A stretch of 64,000 nt of DNA. It comes from Ammoniphilus oxalaticus. GTDB taxonomy: Bacteria; Bacillota; Bacilli; Aneurinibacillales; RAOX-1. The notes under the pieces were generated by a model that worked only from the letters and a program-made list of their open reading frames with translations, did not search any database and was not told the DNA's origin. Below, piece by piece: positions 1-7,913 of the stretch. The translations under genes were made by a program, and so were the position numbers. Positions within the stretch are counted from its first letter, which is position 1. Each line of letters begins with the position of its first letter. The DNA is taken from NCBI RefSeq assembly GCF_003609605.1, contig NZ_MCHY01000009.1:427058-491057 (forward strand), written 5' to 3'.

Positions 1-2991
1 TAACGTGATTAATGTTGAAAATGTGAGCCCAAATACAATCACAATTCCGAGCGATTGTTGCATTTCAGCGCCTTCTCCAATCCCCAAAGCGAGCGGCAAC
101 ATGCCCAATACGGTCGTAAAGGTGGTCATAAAAATAGGGCGCAATCGACGCGCGCTTCCCGTGACGAGAGCTTCGTCCCGCGGCATACCGCGCTCTCTAA
201 GTTTGTTAATGTAGTCAATCATAATGATCGCGTTGTTAACCGCGATCCCGACAAGCATAATTAAACCGATCAAAGCCGGGGCATTCAGTGATTGACGCGT
301 AATAAACAACCCAGCAACCATTCCGATGATTGTGGCGGGCATACTGAACATAATAATAAACGGATAGAGAAACGAGTTAAATTGAACAGCCATGACCGCA
401 TATACCAAAACAATCGATAAAGCGAGGGCGAATACTAACTCGCCGATGGCCATGCCATGCTCTAAACTTCCCCCTTCTAAGGAAATCGTATACCCTTCTG
501 GGGTGTGGATCAAGTCTAACGTTTGTTCGATTTCTCGTGTTACGGAACGCAAATCTCTGCCGACAATACTCCCTGTAAGTTCAACGCCTCTTTCCATATT
601 TTCACGTGTGATCGTGTTCGCGCCATCGACCATCTTTATTTCCGCAAGAACAGCTAAAGGAACCGTTGCTCCGTTTGGTGTCATCATCGGTAATTGTCGC
701 AAAGACTCGTAATCGGATCGATAGGACTCAGGGATCGTCACAGAAACATCAATCTCTTGATTATTCAATCTCAACGTTGTTGCTGTTTGTCCGCGAATCC
801 CTGCCCGAGCGTTCTGCATAATATCGGCGATCGGCATTTGATAACGAGCGGCTGCCTCCCGATCAATCTGAATTCGCAATTCAGGTCTCGTATCGCCCAT
901 TGAGTTTTCTAAATTCGTAATCCCAGGAATCGTTTCGAGGATTGTTTCCATCTCTTTCGAAATCTCGTGTAACGTATCTGTGTCTGGACCCGCTATTTTC
1001 AAAGCGACATCCGGTGTGCCGGTCGTGCTGTCTTGCGCGATGGTGTTTAACTTTAAATCGGGAAATTGAGTTGCGAACTGATTGACCTGCGCAATGAGTT
1101 CATCTGTCGACACATTCCTTTTGGTAGTCGTACTGAGCTGGACGAATAAGTTTCCTGTGTTCGTTCGGTCGCCATCTCGATCGCTTTTACTTCCAACCGT
1201 TGACGCCACGAGTTCAACGGCGTCCTTTTCTAGTAAAAATTGTTCAAGGGACGATAGAACCTGGTACGTTTCCTCCAGATGGGTTCCTTCAGGCAATGTT
1301 GCGATGATTTGCAGTTCTCCTTGATCCAATCCCGGCAGCAAATCCATCTCTAATAATGGGATCAGAGTCAGACTGATGATCAGGAGACCAGCCGTTAAGG
1401 ATAACGTTGTCTTTTTTCGACGAAGCGACCAGCGCAACAGACGTTGATACGTTTTTTCCGCAACGTTTCCGATTTTCGCTGTAAGTTCAAGTCGTTTACT
1501 TTCTTTTGAACGAGTCTCCTCTATCTTTAACAAGCGCCCCGCCAACATCGGCACAAGTGATATGGAGACGATTAACGAGGCAATCAGGGCAAAGCTGATC
1601 GTGAACGCTAACGGTCTAAAAAGTTGTCCGACAACCCCTTGGGTAAAGGCGATGGGCAGAAAGGCGACGACTGTCGTGAGAGCGGAAGCGAACACAGCTC
1701 CGCCTACTTCTTTTGCTCCGATGATCGAAGCTTCGAGCGGTTCATGACCGAGCTGGCGATATCTAAAAATGTTTTCCAAGATGACGATGGAGCTATCGAC
1801 CATCATCCCCACGCCGAGGGCCAGTCCGCTCATCGTTAATAGATTGACAGTCGACCCAGAGAGATACATCATAATGAAGGCCGAGATGACTGAAATCGGA
1901 ATGGATAAAATAATGACAAAGGTGCTGCGCAAGTTACGTAAAAACACCCACAATATAATCGATGCGAGTAGACTACCGATGATCAAGTTTTTAATCACAT
2001 CGTCGACAGCTGTTCGAATAAATACGGAACTATCAGATATCACGGTTAATTTGGCGTCATCAGGCAACAACAAGTTAAGTTGCTCGACCTGTTGAGTGAC
2101 CGCTTCAGCTGTTTGGACTGTGTTTGCGTCCCCTTGCTTCATAACCGAAATACGCGCCGCTGGAATTCCGTTAACATAGGAAAATGTCTCCTGCTCTGTA
2201 AAAGTGTCTTTCACGGTGGCCAAATCGGACAAGTGAATGGTTCGTCCCGAGCGGAGCGTAATCAGGAGTTGTTCTATCTCTTCCAATCGCTCATATTCGC
2301 CAAGTAAGCGGATATTCATATCTTGCGAGCCGCGCGTCATGCTGCCCGCGGACATACTCTGATTGTTGGCCGATATTGCTCGCGAAACGTCATTGATACT
2401 TAAACCGTATGCGGTGAGCATCCCAGGATCAACTTCGATTTGAATCTCTTTGCTTGTCGTTCCATTAACGTCAATTTGCGCAACCCCGTTAACCCTTTCA
2501 AGTTGCGGTTGAATCACATCTTCTACTAAGTCGGTTAATCGCGCTAATGATACATCACCGGATAAGCTCAACTGGACGATCGGTTGGGCATTCGGATCTA
2601 TGTTTAAAACGTTCGGCGGTTCGAGGTCCGATGGAATGACGTGTCTATTTTTATCTAATGTCTCTCGAACTTCATCCAATGCTTCCTCAATGTCCGTGGA
2701 AGCGTCAAAAACTAGCAATAACACGGACTGATTGCTGCGGGAAGAAGATTGTAATGTATCTAGTTGGTTTACCCCGCTTAATACCCTTTCCAATGGTTTA
2801 GTGACAACATTCTCCACTTCCTCTGGGGCGGCTCCTGGGTAAGAGGCGCTTACAACAACAACGGGGATGTTAAACCTCGGAAACAATTCAACAGCAATGT
2901 TCCTTAGTGACATCAAGCCGACAAAAATAATAAGAACCACACAGATGATGACAGCGACAGGTCTTTTGACTGATAAATCAATCAGTTTCAT
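1..2991 (-). CDS. RND-family efflux permease (AcrB/SwrC-like), C-terminus cut by window edge
   Basis: An open frame of 997 codons runs off the left edge; the family is usually 1000-1060 residues, so little is missing. The start is the ATG at 2991, which lies inside the end of the adaptor gene (14-base overlap), implying coupled translation. The N-terminus has a transmembrane helix at about residues 12-30, then a large extracytoplasmic porter region and a block of membrane helices beginning near residue 335. The TM4 motif GMMVDSS (near residue 398) holds a single aspartate where AcrB has a DD pair. These pumps use the proton gradient to expel drugs, lipids or detergents; the substrate here is unknown. 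Family call is firm, substrate is not. Confidence 0.93.
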   Translation of the reverse strand, partial: MKLIDLSVKRPVAVIICVVLIIFVGLMSLRNIAVELFPRFNIPVVVVSASYPGAAPEEVENVVTKPLERVLSGVNQLDTLQSSSRSNQSVLLLVFDASTDIEEALDEVRETLDKNRHVIPSDLEPPNVLNIDPNAQPIVQLSLSGDVSLARLTDLVEDVIQPQLERVNGVAQIDVNGTTSKEIQIEVDPGMLTAYGLSINDVSRAISANNQSMSAGSMTRGSQDMNIRLLGEYERLEEIEQLLITLRSGRTIHLSDLATVKDTFTEQETFSYVNGIPAARISVMKQGDANTVQTAEAVTQQVEQLNLLLPDDAKLTVISDSSVFIRTAVDDVIKNLIIGSLLASIILWVFLRNLRSTFVIILSIPISVISAFIMMYLSGSTVNLLTMSGLALGVGMMVDSSIVILENIFRYRQLGHEPLEASIIGAKEVGGAVFASALTTVVAFLPIAFTQGVVGQLFRPLAFTISFALIASLIVSISLVPMLAGRLLKIEETRSKESKRLELTAKIGNVAEKTYQRLLRWSLRRKKTTLSLTAGLLIISLTLIPLLEMDLLPGLDQGELQIIATLPEGTHLEETYQVLSSLEQFLLEKDAVELVASTVGSKSDRDGDRTNTGNLFVQLSTTTKRNVSTDELIAQVNQFATQFPDLKLNTIAQDSTTGTPDVALKIAGPDTDTLHEISKEMETILETIPGITNLENSMGDTRPELRIQIDREAAARYQMPIADIMQNARAGIRGQTATTLRLNNQEIDVSVTIPESYRSDYESLRQLPMMTPNGATVPLAVLAEIKMVDGANTITRENMERGVELTGSIVGRDLRSVTREIEQTLDLIHTPEGYTISLEGGSLEHGMAIGELVFALALSIVLVYAVMAVQFNSFLYPFIIMFSMPATIIGMVAGLFITRQSLNAPALIGLIMLVGIAVNNAIIMIDYINKLRERGMPRDEALVTGSARRLRPIFMTTFTTVLGMLPLALGIGEGAEMQQSLGIVIVFGLTFSTLITL

Positions 2992-4306
2992 CGGCAATCA
3001 CCTCCGTGACCTCAACAAGCGCTCCGTCTTTGAGTGTTAGATGCCCTTTGACAACGATATTCTCGCCGCTATTTAATCCATCCTGAATATGAGCCCATTG
3101 TTCATTTTCCTTACCGACGGTAACGGATCGTCGTTCCGCTCGCATATCTTCATTAATGACGAAAACATAATGTTCTTGATTAACGAACAGGAGAGCTTCG
3201 TTTGGAATGAGAATCCCTTCTTCGCCGCTAACTTGTTTCGCCAGAGTTAATTCAGCGACCATCCCTGGTTTTACTTTTGCAGAGGGGGCCTTTAGTTCCA
3301 CTTCAATCGGATAAACGTTGGCTTGCGGATCGGTAACCGCGCTGATAAAGGTTAATTTCCCTTGTACATCTTCTCCGATAGATTTTATCGCCGCGCTTAC
3401 TGCTTGGTTGAGTTCAAGTTCGGCTAATACCTTTTCAGTTACAGACGTTTTGATAAGCAGCGGATTCGTCTGAACGAGTGTCAGCAGCGGGGTTTGCGGG
3501 GAAGCCATTTCCCCGCTTTCTAGGGCAATATTCGTCACTTTACCGGCAAATGGCGCTGTTATCGCCGCTTGCTTCATTTGGTCCTTTACTAATTCAATCG
3601 TTAGTTGCGCTTGCGTAACGGAAGATTCGGCGGCTTTGATCCCTTCTGTCCGATTCGCGTTCGCCACTGCTTTTTCCGCTGCTTGAATCGCTGCTTGAGC
3701 TTTTTGGCGGGTAAGTTGTTGTTGTTGCAATGAAGCTTGGGCTTTTTGTAGGGCGTCCTCCGCCTGTTCTAGTTCAATTTTAGGAATCGCTCCTTGTTCA
3801 TGTAACATGGCAGCCCGTTGATGATTCGTTTCCGCTATTTGTAAAGCGGTCATCGCGTTTGAATCGGCTATGCCTGTCTCTTGGTAGGCAAATTGAGTGT
3901 TTTGTAGATTAAGTTGGGCTTGGTCAATTTCCTTCTGTCGGTTTAGTTTCGCGTTTTCTACATTGACTTGCGCCGTTCGCAATGATACTTCCGCCTGTTT
4001 CAATTGGTTGCGTAGATCGGTTTGATCAAGCGTAGCAAGTAGCTGTCCCGCCTCAACGTGTTGCCCTTTTCGAACATGAATCGCTTCAATTTTTGCGGAA
4101 ACATTCGCTGAAAGTTGAATTTCCTTGCTAACAGCTACTTCTCCCGTTAGTTTTTGCGTATCTTGTAATAAACCGCTTTGGGCTTGTTTAATATAGACGG
4201 GAAAGGTTTGTTCCGTGTCGGTGACGGCGGCCTCTTTGCCGCACGCGGAGAGGAATGCAGCAACGATGATTATCATAAAAAAGTATGTATAAGACTGCTT
4301 GGTCAA
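2978..4306 (-). CDS. RND efflux periplasmic-adaptor-type subunit, lipoprotein (HlyD/MFP family)
   Basis: Predicted membrane fusion partner of the adjoining RND permease, anchored outside the membrane as a lipoprotein. The start chosen is TTG at 4306, because a strong AAGGAGG lies 8 bases upstream; the upstream ATG at 4324 overlaps that ribosome binding site. The signal peptide ends in a lipobox (LSAC, about residues 17-20). A biotinyl-lipoyl-like segment follows, then a long Gln/Ala-rich alpha-helical hairpin (roughly residues 95-230), a second half-lipoyl segment with APFAGKV, and beta-barrel and membrane-proximal domains. It comes first in the operon and overlaps the permease by 14 bases. 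Family assignment is strong. Confidence 0.92.
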   Translation of the reverse strand: MTKQSYTYFFMIIIVAAFLSACGKEAAVTDTEQTFPVYIKQAQSGLLQDTQKLTGEVAVSKEIQLSANVSAKIEAIHVRKGQHVEAGQLLATLDQTDLRNQLKQAEVSLRTAQVNVENAKLNRQKEIDQAQLNLQNTQFAYQETGIADSNAMTALQIAETNHQRAAMLHEQGAIPKIELEQAEDALQKAQASLQQQQLTRQKAQAAIQAAEKAVANANRTEGIKAAESSVTQAQLTIELVKDQMKQAAITAPFAGKVTNIALESGEMASPQTPLLTLVQTNPLLIKTSVTEKVLAELELNQAVSAAIKSIGEDVQGKLTFISAVTDPQANVYPIEVELKAPSAKVKPGMVAELTLAKQVSGEEGILIPNEALLFVNQEHYVFVINEDMRAERRSVTVGKENEQWAHIQDGLNSGENIVVKGHLTLKDGALVEVTEVIADETD

Positions 4307-4455
4307 GGTGGTTTCCTCCTTCATATTTCGATACGATCCCTTTTATTGTTCATCTTCCCATTGTTATATGAACGGGCCGTGAACCAATTGCATGAACCGT
4401 AAAAATTGAGGTAACATAAGAAACGAGAATGGAAGAGATCGGAGTCAATGTATAG

Positions 4456-5634
4456 ATGGAAAAATTACAACAGTTAATTACAGAGCTGATCGAGCAGGCG
4501 GAATTGTTTCAGGCTACGTTAAGCAATCCGCGCAAAAAGGATTCTTATACAAAGGTAGAGGTCAAGCCAGTTGAATTAAAAGATGGCCTCTACTATCAAT
4601 TTAGTTACCATTACGCAAACAAAGTCATCCATGATAATTTGCTTCCGAACGGAACGATTGGACAGGTAATGGAATTAGTTCAAACGAAATTTAGACAAGT
4701 ATACATTCAAGCGGCGAAGTCGGATTATCAAGTGTTGATTAGCAAGAAATTTAAGGTGACGATTTTAAATAAAAAGCCGACAAGGCAACAAGCGGATCTT
4801 ACGCACAATCGGAAGAAGAACTACTTAATCGAAGAAGGAAGACCGGTCCCTTTTTTGCAGGAACTTGGCGTGATGAATGCGCAGGGGAAAGTGTTCGCGA
4901 GGCGGTTTGATAAATTTCGTCAGATCAATCGTTTTGTGGAGATGATTCGAGATATCGTTCCTCATTTAAAAAAGCAACGACAAATAAATATCGTTGATTT
5001 TGGCTGCGGAAAATCGTATCTAACGTTTGCCCTTTATCATTACTTGCATCATTTAGAAGGATTGGATATTCGCGTGATCGGTCTCGACTTAAAGGAAGAT
5101 GTGATTCGCCATTGTGATGCCTTAGCGCAAAAGTTAGGATACGAGCAATTGAAGTTCCAAGTCGGCGATATTAACGAGTTCGAGGGGCTCGATCAAGTCG
5201 ATATGGTTGTTACGTTGCATGCATGCGACACGGCGACAGACGCCGCTTTGGAAAAGGCGGTCCGTTGGGACGCGGATGTGATTCTTTCGGTACCCTGTTG
5301 TCAGCATGAATTAATGAGGCAGGTAGAAAACGAGACGATGGCCCCGATGTTGAAACACGGGATTATAAAAGAACGGTTTTCTGCATTAGCAACGGATAGT
5401 ATTCGCGCGCAGTTACTGGAGATTGTCGGTTATCGAACTCAGTTGTTAGAATTTATTGATCTGGAACACACACCTAAAAATTTATTGATTCGAGCAGTCA
5501 AAGGGAACACGGCTGAAGATCGTTTGCAATCAATGAAGGAATACAAGGCGTTTAAAACGTTTATGCGGGTCGATCCATTTTTGGAACATGCCCTGGAAGA
5601 TGTATTAGAGCCGATGTTTCATGAACGTGTATAA
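4456..5634 (+). CDS. Class I SAM-dependent methyltransferase (Methyltransf_32-like)
   Basis: A 392-residue protein. The glycine-rich SAM-binding motif VDFGCGKSYLTF lies near residues 178-189, followed by an acidic strand end (VIGLDLK). The HACDTATDAAL motif and the later SVPCCQHE segment resemble the Methyltransf_32 group that includes Trm13/METTL25-type proteins. The N-terminal 150 residues are a separate basic domain that could bind RNA (inference). The gene is transcribed alone, diverging from the efflux operon and ending at a good terminator. The substrate is unknown; rRNA or tRNA is plausible from family relatives but not shown by the sequence. Confidence 0.82.
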   Translation: MEKLQQLITELIEQAELFQATLSNPRKKDSYTKVEVKPVELKDGLYYQFSYHYANKVIHDNLLPNGTIGQVMELVQTKFRQVYIQAAKSDYQVLISKKFKVTILNKKPTRQQADLTHNRKKNYLIEEGRPVPFLQELGVMNAQGKVFARRFDKFRQINRFVEMIRDIVPHLKKQRQINIVDFGCGKSYLTFALYHYLHHLEGLDIRVIGLDLKEDVIRHCDALAQKLGYEQLKFQVGDINEFEGLDQVDMVVTLHACDTATDAALEKAVRWDADVILSVPCCQHELMRQVENETMAPMLKHGIIKERFSALATDSIRAQLLEIVGYRTQLLEFIDLEHTPKNLLIRAVKGNTAEDRLQSMKEYKAFKTFMRVDPFLEHALEDVLEPMFHERV

Positions 5635-5697
5635 AAAGGAAAGAGTGGGGTCATAATAGGATTAAATCTCCTTTACCTTTGTTCTCCCCTATCTTAT

Positions 5698-5746
5698 AGT
5701 GATCTTAAAGGAAGGCTTACGCTTTCTTTTAGGATCACTTTTTTTT
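5698..5746 (+). terminator. Rho-independent terminator after the methyltransferase gene
   Basis: An imperfect inverted repeat with arms beginning AGTGATC and ending GATCACT closes on a short loop and is followed by a run of eight T. It lies 63 bases after the methyltransferase stop and before the Lrp-like regulator. Confidence 0.85.
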
Positions 5747-5914
5747 GAACCTTTTATTACATTGACAATCAGAACATTTTAATCTACATTGAGTGAGAGT
5801 CATTTAAAGCGGTCTTTCATGGAACCGATTGCTCCTCCCATAGCAACGGTCCGTGAGCGGAAGGATGATAAAAAATATAGAGTTTTACCACGGGAAATGA
5901 GGGAGGAATGGATT

Positions 5915-6370
5915 ATGAAATTAAAAGATATCGATGCGATTGACGCGCAAATTTTACGGCTCTTGTCAAAAAATGGACGAATGAGCAATGCTGAAATTGG
6001 CAGAGTTGTGGACCTATCGAGGGCAGCTGTAAGAGAGAGAGTAAATTCCCTCGTTGAAAATGAAATCATTGAACGGTTCACGATTGTAGTCGATCCGCGT
6101 AAGGCCGGCACACAGCTGTCTGTCTACTTTGACATTGAAGTTGAGTGGATGAAGTTGGAATCCGTTGTCGAAGCCTTGGTTGCTTACGATGAAATAACGA
6201 ATGTTTATCAGATGAGCGGATCACTGCATCTACATTCTCATGCTATGTTGGACGATACCGAACATGTTGAGGAGTTCATTTTAAAATTGTATGCGATTGA
6301 CGGGATTAAAGATATTACGAGTGAAATGTTGCTACGTCGCTTCAAAGAAGAACGTTCCATCTTAATTTAA
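5915..6370 (+). CDS. Lrp/AsnC-family transcriptional regulator
   Basis: A 151-residue protein with an N-terminal winged helix-turn-helix (DAQILRLLSKNGRMSNAEIG..VDLSRAAVRERV, about residues 8-50) and a C-terminal RAM/AsnC-type ligand and oligomerisation domain. The start is ATG 5915, preceded by GGGAGGA at 8-14 bases; the open frame extends 42 codons further up but without a ribosome binding site or homology. It stands alone between two terminators, so its target cannot be read from context. Such proteins usually sense amino acids or other small metabolites and bind DNA as octamers; the ligand here is unknown. Confidence 0.88.
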   Translation: MKLKDIDAIDAQILRLLSKNGRMSNAEIGRVVDLSRAAVRERVNSLVENEIIERFTIVVDPRKAGTQLSVYFDIEVEWMKLESVVEALVAYDEITNVYQMSGSLHLHSHAMLDDTEHVEEFILKLYAIDGIKDITSEMLLRRFKEERSILI

Positions 6371-6387
6371 TGAGTTAACAGGATTAG

Positions 6388-6430
6388 GCTTCCTCCTAAA
6401 GAGCAATTGACTCCGTGAGGAAGCTTTTTT
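6388..6430 (+). terminator. Rho-independent terminator after the Lrp-like gene
   Basis: Perfect 8-bp stem GCTTCCTC / GAGGAAGC with a loop of about 20 bases, followed by six T. It ends the Lrp-like transcript. Confidence 0.8.
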
Positions 6431-6659
6431 GTTTCTACTTGGAAAAGGTACGGATATCCTCATAACTCGACTGAAAAAGGGAGAAATGCTCTCACCTTTG
6501 TCGAATCTTCGGTGACGAAAGTCAAATTCCAACAAATTACCCCCCTTTGCAGAGCTTGTCCATCCCTGTAAAATAAAGGTAATCAGAAACGAAGCAACGT
6601 GGCTAACCCGGGAACGGCCCACTGTCAGTCATCTAAAACATGATGGGAGTGTTGAATCA

Positions 6660-7286
6660 ATGTTAAATGTTACGGTCGGATTTGTATTCACTCAAGTGAT
6701 GTTTAGTGACAATCAGGGAAAACTGCAATTTCATCGTGTCCTGACAGACGTGGAGAAGCCTTGGAATAGTATTTTTGAGTTGCTTGAATTAATTTGCAAT
6801 GCGTTACGCTCAGATGGCCAACAACAATCGGTTTATTCTTTAATGAATAGACTTCAAATTCAAGTCCAATATAAAACAGTTCACTTTGATCGCTTGCTAG
6901 GCTCGTTACAGGAGGCTTTGTCAGTCGCTTACGAAAATAGTCAGGTTACGATTCATAACAGTCGCGGCGAAGCGTTGACCCCAATCAAACCGATTGATAA
7001 TCATGCCGTCGATTGGATTGAAGCGGAGGAACAACAGGAGCAACCGAAGCGCCCCGTGTTAGTGGCGGAACAAGTAACTTGCGCTGTCACGCAATTACAA
7101 CCATTCCAACAGCAAGCAATCGCGTTATTTGGAAATGTAAGTGGGGATAATACAGGTAGACAGCAATTAGTGAATGGTCTGCTAAGGACGCATCGACACC
7201 CACCGGCATTTATTACGCGGAGTCATCGGGCGGATCAGGTTGTATGGGGAGGATTCGAGCGCGGGGATCCTTCCTTGGCGTGTTAA
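6660..7286 (+). CDS. Uncharacterised 208-residue protein
   Basis: I do not recognise this protein. The start ATG at 6660 has GGGAG about 10 bases upstream, and codon use looks coding. No signal peptide or membrane helix is visible. The first 100 residues are mixed hydrophobic with a possible alpha/beta fold; a Gln/Glu-rich stretch follows near residues 122-130 (EAEEQQEQPKR), and the last 40 residues are rich in His and Arg. It is transcribed alone after the Lrp-type gene. The 230-base leader has no riboswitch I could recognise. Function unknown. Confidence 0.6.
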   Translation: MLNVTVGFVFTQVMFSDNQGKLQFHRVLTDVEKPWNSIFELLELICNALRSDGQQQSVYSLMNRLQIQVQYKTVHFDRLLGSLQEALSVAYENSQVTIHNSRGEALTPIKPIDNHAVDWIEAEEQQEQPKRPVLVAEQVTCAVTQLQPFQQQAIALFGNVSGDNTGRQQLVNGLLRTHRHPPAFITRSHRADQVVWGGFERGDPSLAC

Positions 7287-7432
7287 TTCGTGACGCGCAT
7301 CTTACTATGTCGATCGTCCTGGTTTTTGTATCTGTGTAAAATTTTGTTGAACGAATAAAGACCTATCGGGCTCTTTTACCGCATATGATACATACTATAG
7401 ACCATATAAAAAAATAAAAGGAGCTGAAGTGG

Positions 7433-7549
7433 ATGAAAATGAAATGTGAAAATTGCTGCAGTATCTTCAAGATCAAGGCTCATTGCCCAACATGCGGGAG
7501 TCAACGAGTCAAAAGGATCATCATTGTGAACGAGAAAAATAATAAATAA
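7433..7549 (+). CDS. 38-residue zinc-ribbon mini-protein
   Basis: A very short gene with good translation signals: AAGGAG lies 9 bases before ATG 7433. The peptide has two cysteine pairs, CENC and CPTC, spaced as in a rubredoxin or zinc-ribbon knuckle, and a basic, hydrophobic tail. It could bind one zinc ion. Upstream, CATATGATA and CATACTATA (7382-7399) loosely resemble mother-cell sporulation sigma -10 elements, but this is weak. No domain beyond the knuckle can be named. The zinc-binding prediction is an inference from cysteine spacing. Confidence 0.6.
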   Translation: MKMKCENCCSIFKIKAHCPTCGSQRVKRIIIVNEKNNK

Positions 7550-7605
7550 GCGAACCATCTTTTTTTTATTTCTCCACTGTTCTGATATCCACCCACTCTG
7601 TACGT

Positions 7606-7839
7606 GTCATTCATCGGCGCGCATACGGTCTAACGTTGCGCCAAAGGGGTCATAAATAGACCCCAATAAGCAAGGAAAACGTTCATGAAATGTGATGATC
7701 GCCTGTGACCGATTTCTAAATCGAAGTTAGATCATAAGGCGTGAAAGATATTGAATTTGGGCAGATTAGCTTTAACCCCTACTTTTTCATATTTACTTTT
7801 CAAATGAGTTAGGAGCAGCAGAATGCTCCTCTTTTTTTT
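7606..7839 (+). ncRNA. Candidate structured RNA or structured 3' UTR ending in a terminator
   Basis: The 364-base gap before glgP contains several hairpins in a row: GGCGC/GCGCC (7616-7642), GGGGTC/GACCCC (7646-7664) and CGATTT/AAATCG (7710-7723) nested inside CGCC/GGCG (7700-7741). It ends at a clean terminator (7811-7839). No open frame with a ribosome binding site lies inside. It could be the 3' UTR of the zinc-ribbon mRNA or an independent small RNA. No known RNA family was recognised and no clear promoter was seen. Confidence 0.35.
7811..7839 (+). terminator. Rho-independent terminator upstream of glgP
   Basis: Stem AGGAGCA / TGCTCCT with a six-base loop, followed by C and eight T. The nearest gene upstream ends 260 bases away, so this site implies a transcript through 7550-7810. 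Confidence 0.88.
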
Positions 7840-7913
7840 CCTCTGCTTGGTACATTGTTGGATTGGGTGTATATCTCACTTAGGAAATAAGATAGATATG
7901 ATGAGGTGAAAGT

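Noticed and set aside
6362-6622. Minus-strand frame of 86 codons
   Set aside because: Overlaps a terminator, lacks a ribosome binding site and has non-coding composition.
6425-6659. Possible cobalamin riboswitch before the 208-residue gene (GGAACGGCCCACTGTCA near 6612)
   Set aside because: Only a short resemblance to the B12 box; the other conserved blocks and paired stems are missing, and the downstream gene is not a B12 gene.
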